Assembly: GCF_003001935.1 (NCBI RefSeq)
Contig: NZ_PVNG01000002.1
Span: 620,001-684,000 of the forward strand
Reading direction: 5' to 3'
DNA: 64,000 nt
DNA from: Nonomuraea fuscirosea
Lineage (GTDB): Bacteria > Actinomycetota > Actinomycetes > Streptosporangiales > Streptosporangiaceae
Shown: piece by piece, positions 52,377-60,452 of the stretch
How positions within the stretch are numbered: the stretch's first letter is position 1
How the letters are laid out: each line of letters begins with the position of its first letter
Made by a program: the position numbers and the translations under genes
Notes under the pieces: generated by a model
Databases searched by the model: none
Told to the model about the DNA's origin: nothing
What the model saw: only the letters and a program-made list of their open reading frames with translations

Positions 52377-53540
52377 TCATGCGGCGGCCCGGGCGGGGAG
52401 TTCGACGTGTACCGTGAAGCCGCCGTGCTCGCCCGGACCCGCCGTCAGCGAGCCGCCGACGGCGACCGCGCGCTCGCGCATCCCGATCAACCCCATCCCC
52501 GGCCCGGCCACGCCGGGCTCGCCGTCGTTCTCCACCCGCAGCACGATCTTCGAGTCGGCGTATTCGACGGTCACCGTGACCGCCGCCGCGCCCGCGTGCC
52601 GCAGCACGTTGGTCAGCGCCTCCTGGGCGATCCGGTACGCGGCCCGATCCACCTCAGGCGCCGGCGCGTACGGGACACCGAGCACGGTGCGCGTCACCCG
52701 CAGCCCCGCCCCCTCGGCCCTGGCGACCAGGCGCGGCAGCCCGGACAGCCCCGTCTCCACCTCCTCGGGAGCGCGCAGCACGCCGAGGGTGGCACGCAGC
52801 TCGTTCATCGCCTCGTGCCCCGACTCCTTGATCGCCAGCAGCGCCTCCCTGACCCGCTCAGGACGGCGCTCCAGCAGCTCAAGGGCCAGCGCGGTCTGCA
52901 CGTTGACCACGGAGATGCTGTGCGTGAGCGAGTCGTGCAGCTCCTGCGCGATCCACAGCCGCTCTTCGCCCGCCTGGCGCAGCGCCGCCTCCTCCCGCGT
53001 GCGCTCGGCCTCCAGCGCCCGCTGCTCCACGGCCTCCGCCCGCTGCTCCATCGCCTGCGCGCGCTGCTCCACCGCCCGCAGGTACGCCCGGCCGCTCCTG
53101 GTCACCTCGCCCACCAGCACCATGGCCACCAGCCAGCCGCTCAGCAGCGCCATCCAGCTGCCCGGCGGAGGGTCCTCGGGCGCCAGCGCCATGAGGCCGT
53201 ACATGCTGACGGTCAGCGCCGCCGCCAGCCAGATCGCCGCCCTGCGCCGGCCGAGCACGACGAGGGTGTAGATCGAGGCCAGCGCGGGCGCGGCGGTGAA
53301 CACGCCCGGATAGTGGGCGGCGTAGTACGCGACCCCGGCGGCCGCGGCGACGATCCCGGCCGCCAGCGGGGCGGTGCGGCGGAAAGCGAGCGAGAGCGCC
53401 GCGACCACGAGCAGCGCCAGGCCCGCCGGGTCGAGCGGCCGTTCCTGGGGGCCCGACCACGACAGGTTCGCGTACGTGCCCGCCGTGATCGCCGCCAGCG
53501 CGCCCGCCGCGACCAGCGCGTCCTTTCGGCGGGTGTTCAT
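52377..53540 (-). CDS. Sensor histidine kinase (HisKA_3)
   Basis: 387-aa kinase with about five N-terminal membrane helices (residues 10-145), a coiled-coil segment (about 150-195, repeated EQRA), the HisKA_3 phosphoacceptor in WIAQELHDSLTHSISVVNVQ, and a HATPase domain (YRIAQEALTNVLRHA, GMGLIGMRERAVAVGG). Cognate partner of the NarL-type regulator downstream. No large extracytoplasmic sensor domain is seen, so it probably senses a signal within the membrane. Confidence 0.93.
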   Translation of the reverse strand: MNTRRKDALVAAGALAAITAGTYANLSWSGPQERPLDPAGLALLVVAALSLAFRRTAPLAAGIVAAAAGVAYYAAHYPGVFTAAPALASIYTLVVLGRRRAAIWLAAALTVSMYGLMALAPEDPPPGSWMALLSGWLVAMVLVGEVTRSGRAYLRAVEQRAQAMEQRAEAVEQRALEAERTREEAALRQAGEERLWIAQELHDSLTHSISVVNVQTALALELLERRPERVREALLAIKESGHEAMNELRATLGVLRAPEEVETGLSGLPRLVARAEGAGLRVTRTVLGVPYAPAPEVDRAAYRIAQEALTNVLRHAGAAAVTVTVEYADSKIVLRVENDGEPGVAGPGMGLIGMRERAVAVGGSLTAGPGEHGGFTVHVELPARAAA

Positions 53541-53692
53541 GCACCCAAGGTAGGGGAGCGGCTCGGGCGGGGCGTCATCCCGGGGGCGTACGTTTCGCGT
53601 ACCCGGCGGCTCGCGTACGACCCCGGGAGTAGGGAACAGAGTCGTCCGGTGCGGGATGTGAGCGGAGGGGTGTTCCGAGGAGCATTCCGGCC

Positions 53693-54112
53693 ATGACCTC
53701 CTCGAACTCCGTTCCGCGACCGCGCGGCTGGATCGTCTGGTCGTTGCGGGTGGCGGCGACCGGGCATCTGGCCGGGGTGCTCGTCCAGGCGGCGCTCGCC
53801 GGGCTGTTCGTCACCGGCGACGTCGATCTGCTGGCCTGGCACCGCGACAACGCCGGCTACACCCACGCGCTGCTCTACCTGCAGCTGGTGGCCTCCGTGC
53901 TGCTGTGGCGGCCAGGCCGCGGCCCCGGGTGGCCGGCGCTGGCCGGAGCCGGGCTCGTGGTGCTGGAGACGGCGCAGGTGGGGCTGGGGCAGGCGCGGAT
54001 CATCGCGGGGCACTTCCCGCTCGGCATGGCCATCTTCGGCCTGTCGGCCGTCTTCACCGCCTGGACCTGGCGCACGTTCCGCCGCTCCGACGCCGGGGAC
54101 GGTGGCGCGTGA
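53693..54112 (+). CDS. Four-helix membrane protein
   Basis: 139-aa membrane protein with four predicted helices (GHLAGVLVQAALAGLFVTG, HALLYLQLVASVLLW, ALAGAGLVVLETAQVGL, PLGMAIFGLSAVFTAWTW). Each helix region contains or borders a His (H25, H49, H58, H107 approximately), which could bind heme as in small cytochrome b561-like proteins. The stop overlaps the multicopper oxidase start (GTGA), so it may donate electrons to, or anchor, that enzyme. GAGGAG lies about 12 nt before the ATG. Confidence 0.7.
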   Translation: MTSSNSVPRPRGWIVWSLRVAATGHLAGVLVQAALAGLFVTGDVDLLAWHRDNAGYTHALLYLQLVASVLLWRPGRGPGWPALAGAGLVVLETAQVGLGQARIIAGHFPLGMAIFGLSAVFTAWTWRTFRRSDAGDGGA

Positions 54113-55683
54113 GCCGGGCCGGCGCCGGAGGGTTCTCCCGGCGGGCGTTCCTGGGGGTGCTGGGCGGGGCCGGGCTGGGGGTGGCCGGGTGCAGGGCGAC
54201 GGACGAGGTGGCGGGGCAACTGCTGCGGAGCGGGGCGCGGCCGCCCCGGCCGTTCACGGTGCCGCTGCCGATCCCGGACGTGGCCAGGCCGGTCAGTCCA
54301 GGCCGGTACGAGGTGACGCAGCGGGTGGCGGCGGCCGAGATCCTGCCGGGGCTGCGTACCGAGGTGTGGGGGTACGGCGGCATCTTCCCCGGGCCCACGT
54401 TCGAGCTGCGGCGCGGGGAACCCGTCACGGTCGCGGTGCGCAACGAGCTGCCCGTGCCCACCTCCACGCACCTGCACGGCGGCGTCACCCCGCCCGGCTC
54501 CGACGGCTACCCGACCGACCTCGTCATGCCCGCCGGCCTCACGCCGCGGCCGGCTCATCCAGGGGAGGTGCACCATCCGCTGGTCAAGGAGTACCGCTAC
54601 CCGGTCGGCCAGCGGGCGGCCACGCTCTGGTACCACGACCACCGGATGGACTTCACCGCGCCGCAGGTGTGGCGGGGGCTGGCCGGGATGGCGCTGGTGC
54701 GCGACGAGGAGGAGGACGCCCTGCCGCTGCCCCGCGGCGAGCGGGAACTGCCGCTGATGATCTGCGACCGGGCCTTCGAGGAGGACGGCTCGTTCCGCTA
54801 CCCGCAGCCGTTCGACGCCCCGCCGACCGGACACGCCCATGGCGCGAGCGGCGCGACCGGGACGGACGGCGGGCACGGACGGCACGGCCCGCCGGGTGGC
54901 TGGGGGCGGCTCGGCGGTGACTACATGGAGGGGGTCGAAGGGGACGTGATCCTGGTGAACGGCGCGCCCTGGCCGGTCGCCGAGGTGACGGCCACCCGCT
55001 ACCGCCTGCGCCTGCTGAACGCCTCCAACGCCCGCAGGTACCTGCTCCGGCTGACCCCCGGCGGCCGGTTCACCCAGATCGGCAGCGACTCCGGGCTGCT
55101 GGCCGCCCCGGTGGCGCACGACGAGATCCCGATCTCCCCCGGCGAGCGGTACGACGTCGTCGTCGACTTCTCCGCCTACCCGGTCGGCACCGCCGTCACC
55201 CTGGTCAACGCCCTGGCCGAGGGCCCGGCCGGGAACGTCATGCGCTTCGTCGTCACCCGGCGGGCGCCGGACGACAGCCGCGTGCCGGCCGTCCTGTCCC
55301 GCCCGCCGCAGCGGCCCAGCCCCGTCGTGACCCGCCGGTTCGACTTCCGCGCGACGGACGGCGCCTGGACGATCAACGGGCAGCGCTACCGGCCCGGCGT
55401 GCCGCTGGCCCGGCCCCGCCTGGGCACCGCCGAGGTCTGGCGGCTGACCGGCGACTTCCGGCATCCCGTGCACGTGCACCTGGCCCACTTCCAGGTGCTG
55501 GCCAGGAACGGCCGGCCGCCGGCCGCCACGGACGCGGGCTGGAAGGACACCGTGGACGTGCGCCCGTACGAGGTCGTGGACGTGCTCGTCCGCTTCGACG
55601 GCCACCGCGGCACGTACATGCTGCACTGCCACAACCTCGAACACGAGGACATGGCGATGATGGCCGACTTCGAGGTGATATGA
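54109..55683 (+). CDS. Multicopper oxidase, TAT lipoprotein
   Basis: 524-aa oxidase of the CotA/bilirubin-oxidase-like class. A twin-arginine signal FSRRAFLGVLGG is followed by a lipobox-like GVAGC. All four copper motifs are present: THLHGG (where HWHG is common), WYHDHRMD, HPVHVHLAHFQVL, and HCHNLEHEDMAMM. A His/Gly-rich insert (GHAHGASG, GGHGRHG) occurs near residues 243-265. It begins within the stop codon of the four-helix membrane protein gene. It would oxidise metal ions or phenols at the outer face of the membrane. Contrast with the truncated relative at the window start. Confidence 0.93.
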   Translation: MSRAGAGGFSRRAFLGVLGGAGLGVAGCRATDEVAGQLLRSGARPPRPFTVPLPIPDVARPVSPGRYEVTQRVAAAEILPGLRTEVWGYGGIFPGPTFELRRGEPVTVAVRNELPVPTSTHLHGGVTPPGSDGYPTDLVMPAGLTPRPAHPGEVHHPLVKEYRYPVGQRAATLWYHDHRMDFTAPQVWRGLAGMALVRDEEEDALPLPRGERELPLMICDRAFEEDGSFRYPQPFDAPPTGHAHGASGATGTDGGHGRHGPPGGWGRLGGDYMEGVEGDVILVNGAPWPVAEVTATRYRLRLLNASNARRYLLRLTPGGRFTQIGSDSGLLAAPVAHDEIPISPGERYDVVVDFSAYPVGTAVTLVNALAEGPAGNVMRFVVTRRAPDDSRVPAVLSRPPQRPSPVVTRRFDFRATDGAWTINGQRYRPGVPLARPRLGTAEVWRLTGDFRHPVHVHLAHFQVLARNGRPPAATDAGWKDTVDVRPYEVVDVLVRFDGHRGTYMLHCHNLEHEDMAMMADFEVI

Positions 55684-55735
55684 GGGGATATGACCACAAG
55701 GCCCCTCCCGATCAACCCGCCGAACTACTAGGTTG

Positions 55736-55749
55736 ATCCCTTAGGGGAT
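55736..55749. promoter_or_regulatory. Candidate operator upstream of FAH-family gene
   Basis: ATCCC-TTAG-GGGAT is a 14-bp inverted repeat, 50-64 bp upstream of the start codon at 55800, in a relatively AT-rich promoter patch. No regulator gene is adjacent. Confidence 0.4.
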
Positions 55750-55799
55750 TATTCATCGGATGACCGACGCCCCCTCGTCTGATGGAGCTAGGAGCAGGC

Positions 55800-56666
55800 A
55801 TGCAGATCGTACGGTTCACCAGCCCTCTGACCAGCGCCGACGCCGTCGGAATCGACGACGGCGAGCAGGTGGCGGAGCTGGCCGGGATCACCACCGTGGG
55901 CGAGCTGCTCCGATTGTCCTCCGATGAGCTCCGCCGGCGCTGCGCGGAGGCGGACGGGCCGCGGCACCCGTCCGGGTCGGTGCGGCGGCTGGCTCCCGTG
56001 GACGGGCGGATGGAGGTGTGGGCGGCCGGCGTCACCTACCGGCGCTCGCGCGAGGCCAGGGTGCTGGAGAGCGAACAGGCCGCCGACGTGTACGAGCTGG
56101 TCTACGACGCCGAGCGGCCCGAGCTGTTCTTCAAGTCGGTGGCGTGGAAGGTGTCCGGCGACGGCGGGCGCATCTCGGTCCGCGAGGACTCGGGCATCGA
56201 CGTGCCGGAGCCGGAGCTCGGGCTGGTGCTGAACGCGCACGGCGAGATCGTCGGCTACACGGTCGTGGACGACGTCAGCTCGCGCACCATCGAGGGGGTC
56301 AACCCGCTCTACCTGCCGCAGGCCAAGATCTACCTGGGCGGGTGCGCGGTGGGGCCGGCGATCAGGCCCGCGTGGGAGGTCGCGGACCCGTACGCGCTGG
56401 ACATCTCGCTGAGCATCGTCAGGGCGGGCGAGACGGTGTGGGACGGCAAGGCGAGCACCTCCCAGCTGAACCGCCGCCTCGACGACCTGGCCGGCTACCT
56501 GTTCCGCGCCGACTCCTTCCCCGACGGCGCGGTGCTGGCCACCGGGACGTGCCTGGTGCCCGACCTGCCCTTCACGCTCCAGGACGGCGACACGGTCAGC
56601 ATCGGCATCGGCGAGATCGGCACCCTGACCACCACCGTGGTCAAGGGCCTGGCCGCCATGAGCTGA
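55800..56666 (+). CDS. Fumarylacetoacetate hydrolase-family protein
   Basis: 288-aa FAH-superfamily enzyme, acting on a small oxo-acid by C-C hydrolysis, decarboxylation, isomerisation or dehydration. The N-terminal part is short and the C-terminal FAH domain has [15 protein letters not shown], the metal-ligand Glu pair in [10 protein letters not shown], and [15 protein letters not shown]. The last two resemble the sugar-acid branch (2-keto-3-deoxy-arabinonate type) more than classical FAH. The start is supported by TAGGAGCAGGC. Single gene. The substrate is not identifiable from context. Confidence 0.87.
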   Translation: MQIVRFTSPLTSADAVGIDDGEQVAELAGITTVGELLRLSSDELRRRCAEADGPRHPSGSVRRLAPVDGRMEVWAAGVTYRRSREARVLESEQAADVYELVYDAERPELFFKSVAWKVSGDGGRISVREDSGIDVPEPELGLVLNAHGEIVGYTVVDDVSSRTIEGVNPLYLPQAKIYLGGCAVGPAIRPAWEVADPYALDISLSIVRAGETVWDGKASTSQLNRRLDDLAGYLFRADSFPDGAVLATGTCLVPDLPFTLQDGDTVSIGIGEIGTLTTTVVKGLAAMS

Positions 56667-56710
56667 GCGCGGCGCGTTCACCGACGGCCTCCCCGTCCAG
56701 CGTGGGGCGG

Positions 56711-58708
56711 TCACCGGCGCCCCCCTCGCCAGGGTGACGGGGCCGGGGGCGGGACCACGGGCGGGCGGTCGTCGCAGGTGATGGTGTTGGGCAGCAGCCA
56801 CGGCGCCAGCCAGCCCCCGTCGTTCCCGCCCCGGTCCGTCAGCGAGAACTCCGACCCGGTGGCGGGGAAGCCGAACGAGCCGCAGTTGTTCACCCCGACC
56901 GCCCCGACGTTGCGCGCGTCGACGTTCTCGAACGTGGCCGACCCCTTCACCCGGGCGCTGACCACGGAGGTGCCGGTGCCGTCCACCCGGATGTCCTTGA
57001 AATGCACGTTCGTGATCGCGTACAGATCCTTCACCGACCACTCGCTGACCAGCATGATCGCGTTGTAGGTGCTGTCGAGGAAGTCGTTGCCGGTCACCCG
57101 GACGTCGGCGGCGATGTCCCGCTCCAGCGCGTAGAACCAGATGGCGCCCAGGCCGATGTTCCAGTTGAGCTCGTAGGTGCCGGACCTGACCGTCGTGTTG
57201 CCGGTGATGTCCAGCCGGCCGGTGAACGGCTCCGCGCCGAAGCGGGAGCCCACCTGGAGGGCGCTGCCCTCCCTGACCGGGTCGGCGATCAGGTTGCCGG
57301 AGATCGTGTTGTCGCCGCCGCCGTAGACGGCGATGCCGTTGGCCAGCACGGGGCTCTGCACGGTGTTGCGGGCGAACGTGTTGCCGGTGTCCGGGATCTT
57401 CTCCGACCACATGGCCAGGGCGTCGTCACCGGTGTTGCGGATGAAGTTGTTCGCCACGAGCGAGTTCGTGACGCCGGTGTGGAAGTTGATCGCGTCGGCG
57501 ATCTGGTCGACGATGACGTTGTTCGTGATCCGCACGTCGCTCATCGGGCCGTCGAACCACATGCCGGCCTTGGTGTGCCGCAGGTGCAGGCCGTCGATGG
57601 TGGAGTCGCTCATCGCGCCGCCGATGCCGTTGACCTGGTCGGTGTCGATGCGCTCGCGTACGTCGCCCTCGATCGCGAACCCCGACAGGTGCACGTCGCG
57701 GCTGCCGCCGTCGGCGGCGTCCCTGCCGTAGAAGCCGACGCCGGTGTGCGTGGAGCCGTCGGGGGCCGGGCGGGGCAGCGCGGTCTCGCGGCCCTTGATG
57801 ATCGTGTACCAGCTGCCCGCGCCGGTGATCGTCACGTCGTCGACGATGATGTGCCGATCGATCTGGTACGTCCCCGGCGGCACGTACACCTTCAGCCGCT
57901 TGCGCTTGGCGAAGGCGATGGCCCGGTCGAACGCCCCGGCCGCGTCCCGCCGCCCCGTGGGGTCGGCGCCGAAGGCCAGCACGCTGGCCGCGAGCAGTTC
58001 GATCTTCGGCGGGCCGACGAGCTCGGAGTCGAGCAGGTCGACGACCGTCCACGCGGCCGCGCTCCCGGCCGGGGCGGTCAGCCGCACCCGGTCGCCCGCC
58101 CGGTACGTGCGCTTCAGCAGCAGGCGCTGCTCGTCGTAGAAGTGGCTGGGCCGGAACGGCTTGGGGATCACCGGCGGCGGGGTCGTGGCGGCGGGCACGC
58201 ACGAGCACTCGGTGATCCACCAGTCGGGATGCAGCAGGCCGGCGCCGGGGTCGTTGGAGAACGGGTACTGGTTGTACAGCCATGAGTACTGCGACGTGAG
58301 CGTCATCGTGACGCGGTCGCGGCCGTTGACCGTGACGTCGAGCGGCGCGGTGATGCCGCCTCCGCCGGGCGCGTCGGGGATGCTGTAGCGCACGGTGATC
58401 GCGTTCGCGCTGGCCGGCAGGGTGAACTCCACGTGCCGGCCCGGCTCCAGCCGGACCGCCCTGCGCCCGGACGCCTCGGCGGGCAGCGTGTACGCGTCGC
58501 GTCCCGGGCCGATGACGGTGCCGTTCGTCGCCGCGTTCTCCGCCTCCTGCTCGGCGAAGGCCACCCGGGCGCCCCGGCCCGCGACCAGCGCCGGATCGAG
58601 CCCCGCCCGGGTGACGACGGGCGCGGGCGCCGCGGACTCGGCTGCGACGGGGCCGGTGAGGCTCAGGGCCAGGGCGGCGACGGTGGCCGCGATGAGGGTG
58701 CGACGCAT
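56711..58708 (-). CDS. Secreted right-handed beta-helix protein, likely glycoside hydrolase
   Basis: 665-aa exported protein. Signal peptide LIAATVAALALSLTGPVAA, then a carbohydrate-binding-like beta sandwich (about 45-230, with AEQEAENAATNGTV and HVEFTLPASANAITVRY). The rest is a parallel beta-helix opened by the pectate-lyase-3 type segment VLAFGADPTGRRDAAGAFDR and YVPPGTYQIDRHIIV. Repeated N-N-x-I/F rungs follow (VRITNNVIVDQIADAINF, VANNFIRNTGDDALAMW). Candidate catalytic acids are the Asp residues in NTGDDALAMW. It resembles mycodextranase/GH87-like and GH28-related proteins. GAGGACGCG precedes ATG 58708. Polysaccharide substrate unknown. Confidence 0.85.
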   Translation of the reverse strand: MRRTLIAATVAALALSLTGPVAAESAAPAPVVTRAGLDPALVAGRGARVAFAEQEAENAATNGTVIGPGRDAYTLPAEASGRRAVRLEPGRHVEFTLPASANAITVRYSIPDAPGGGGITAPLDVTVNGRDRVTMTLTSQYSWLYNQYPFSNDPGAGLLHPDWWITECSCVPAATTPPPVIPKPFRPSHFYDEQRLLLKRTYRAGDRVRLTAPAGSAAAWTVVDLLDSELVGPPKIELLAASVLAFGADPTGRRDAAGAFDRAIAFAKRKRLKVYVPPGTYQIDRHIIVDDVTITGAGSWYTIIKGRETALPRPAPDGSTHTGVGFYGRDAADGGSRDVHLSGFAIEGDVRERIDTDQVNGIGGAMSDSTIDGLHLRHTKAGMWFDGPMSDVRITNNVIVDQIADAINFHTGVTNSLVANNFIRNTGDDALAMWSEKIPDTGNTFARNTVQSPVLANGIAVYGGGDNTISGNLIADPVREGSALQVGSRFGAEPFTGRLDITGNTTVRSGTYELNWNIGLGAIWFYALERDIAADVRVTGNDFLDSTYNAIMLVSEWSVKDLYAITNVHFKDIRVDGTGTSVVSARVKGSATFENVDARNVGAVGVNNCGSFGFPATGSEFSLTDRGGNDGGWLAPWLLPNTITCDDRPPVVPPPAPSPWRGGRR

Positions 58709-58816
58709 CGCGTCCTCGTTTCTCTCGGGGGGTGAGGCGACAGTAGGCCGCTCGCACACACCTCCACAAGGCCCTGTGCACTACTTTCAGCGACTCCTCA
58801 AATTCTTGCGGCCATA

Positions 58817-58833
58817 ACGCAAACAGCTTGCGT
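58817..58833. promoter_or_regulatory. Candidate operator upstream of the beta-helix gene
   Basis: ACGCAA-acagc-TTGCGT is a perfect 6-5-6 inverted repeat. A further TTGCG at 58806 makes a second inverted pair with CGCAA. It lies about 110 bp upstream of the beta-helix gene and just past the end of the WXG100-like genes. Sites of TTGCG/CGCAA type are common for sugar-responsive repressors. Confidence 0.5.
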
Positions 58834-58847
58834 AGATTGCGGCCGGC

Positions 58848-59162
58848 CTACCAGCCCCACGGATCGTTCTCGGACGAGGGGCCGAACTGGGCCGCCTCCT
58901 CGCGCAACCGCCCCGCGCGGCCGCGCAGGTTCTCGGCGGTGGCCAGGCACGAGTCCTCCAGCTCGCCCAGCTCCCGGCGCAGTGACCGCGCCCGGGTGAG
59001 GAAGCGCTCCGCGGCGGGCCCCGTCCAGTACGGCTCGCAGTCGCCGGGCTCGACCGGGATCCCGTCGAACGCCTCCGCCAGGCCGCGCGCGTAGCGGGTG
59101 AAGGCCGCCGCCAGCGACTCCTTCTCGGCCGCGTCGCGCAGCAGTTGGTGCTTGGTGAGCAT
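58848..59162 (-). CDS. WXG100-like small protein
   Basis: 104-aa helical protein. It has a WTGPAAERFL motif (about 46-55) in the middle of two long helices, as in WXG100/ESX secreted proteins (WXG to WTG), and a C-terminal tail ending DPWGW. No signal peptide. It lies 2 nt after the stop of the 377-aa partner. No ESX secretion ATPase or membrane gene is seen here, so a type VII machinery would have to be elsewhere. Confidence 0.7.
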   Translation of the reverse strand: MLTKHQLLRDAAEKESLAAAFTRYARGLAEAFDGIPVEPGDCEPYWTGPAAERFLTRARSLRRELGELEDSCLATAENLRGRAGRLREEAAQFGPSSENDPWGW

Positions 59163-59164
59163 GC

Positions 59165-60298
59165 TCAGCGATCCTCGATCTCCAGCGTCGCGCCGAGCCC
59201 GCGGACGACGGTGCGCCAGGCCCGCTCGCGCAGCCCGTCCACGCCGGCGCCCGGCTTCAGCGCCTCGTGCACCGCGCTCGCCAGCGGCTCCGCGCAGCCG
59301 GGGTCGCCGGCCGCGGCGTCCAGCAGCACGCGGGCCTCGTCCCGGTGCTCGGCCAGCAGTTGCTGGAACGCCAGCGGATCGCGCTCGTACGCCTGGATCA
59401 GGGCGCGCGGGCTCCAGCCTGGGGCGGGCGGGCGGCCGAGCAGGCCCGTCGCCACCCGGTTCAGCATCGCGCCCGACTGGCCGGCCAGCGTGACCAGGTT
59501 CGCCAGGACGCCGGCCGGGGCGCTGTCCACCAGCTCATACCATGCGTCCCCGAGGCGCCCGGTCCGCTCCGCGCTCGCGAACGCCTCGGCCAGGACCCGC
59601 CCGCCCACCGGCCCACCGTCGGCCGGGACGGCGTCCTCCGCAGGCCCATCGGTGTCCGAGGCGGCGTGCTCCGACAGCAGGCGGGTGAAGGCGTCGGGCC
59701 CGAGGGTCGCCAGCAGCGCCGCCGCGTAGGCGGGATCGCCGGTTTTGCCCTCGGCTCCGGCCAAGGCTCGCTCCATCACGTCACCCGCCTCCTCGCCACC
59801 CACCTGCCCGTCCGCCTGATCGTCGCCTGCCTCTTCGCCACCCACCTGCCCGTCGTCCGCCTGATCGTCGCCTGCCTCTTCGCCGTCCGCCTGCTCGTCG
59901 CCCCCCTCGGCCCCGGTCGCCGTCTCCGGGGCGGCCCGGGCGCCGGTGGCAGGCTGGTCCAGGGCGCGCAGGACGGCGTGCGCGGTCCGTTCGGCGGCCA
60001 GCACCGCCTCCGTCTCGCTGCCGAACGGGAAGGCGCCGGTGAGCATGCCTCTCTCCCGCACCGGCACGAGCTGCTCCAGCGTGTCGACGCGCCACTTCAG
60101 GTCCTGCTGGGACTCGTGGTAGAACTCCCAGGCGCGGCGCATGGCCGTGGTGCCCCGATGGCCGGCCCAGTCCTGGCCCGCCTCGTCGATGGCGGCGTCC
60201 AGCCCGGGTCGCGTCCGGCCGAGGACCCCCTTTCCCGCCTCCATCCGGCGGATCACCTCTTGTGCCCAACGGGGGTCGATCCCTACGAACTCCCCCAT
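59165..60298 (-). CDS. ESX-associated hypothetical protein with acidic repeat
   Basis: 377-aa protein with an N-terminal WXG-like helical part (PRWAQEVIRRMEAGKGVL, and DWAGHRGTTAMRRAWEFY). It has an acidic repeat region of GGEEAGDDQADGQ units (about 132-170) and a helical C-terminal half of unknown fold. The order with the small WXG100-like gene suggests a secreted pair or a toxin-like substrate with its partner, but no toxin domain is recognisable. Start ATG at 60298. Confidence 0.65.
   Translation of the reverse strand: MGEFVGIDPRWAQEVIRRMEAGKGVLGRTRPGLDAAIDEAGQDWAGHRGTTAMRRAWEFYHESQQDLKWRVDTLEQLVPVRERGMLTGAFPFGSETEAVLAAERTAHAVLRALDQPATGARAAPETATGAEGGDEQADGEEAGDDQADDGQVGGEEAGDDQADGQVGGEEAGDVMERALAGAEGKTGDPAYAAALLATLGPDAFTRLLSEHAASDTDGPAEDAVPADGGPVGGRVLAEAFASAERTGRLGDAWYELVDSAPAGVLANLVTLAGQSGAMLNRVATGLLGRPPAPGWSPRALIQAYERDPLAFQQLLAEHRDEARVLLDAAAGDPGCAEPLASAVHEALKPGAGVDGLRERAWRTVVRGLGATLEIEDR
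59786..59900. repeat. 42-44-bp tandem repeat encoding an acidic linker
   Basis: Two nearly full copies (about 59786-59826 and 59827-59870) and a partial third encode the GGEEAGDDQADGQ repeat of the WXG-associated protein. High identity points to recent slippage. Confidence 0.8.
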
Positions 60299-60452
60299 GA
60301 GCCCTCCCAGAGGGGGTTATCTACCAGGCGGGAGTCAAGCACATCAGAGGCGCCGCCCGACACGCGTTTCACAGAACGGGAATCGCCGCCCTCGGATCAC
60401 GCGCCGAGCCGGCCGCGCCCGGAGCCGGCCGCGCCCGGAGCCGGGTCCCATC

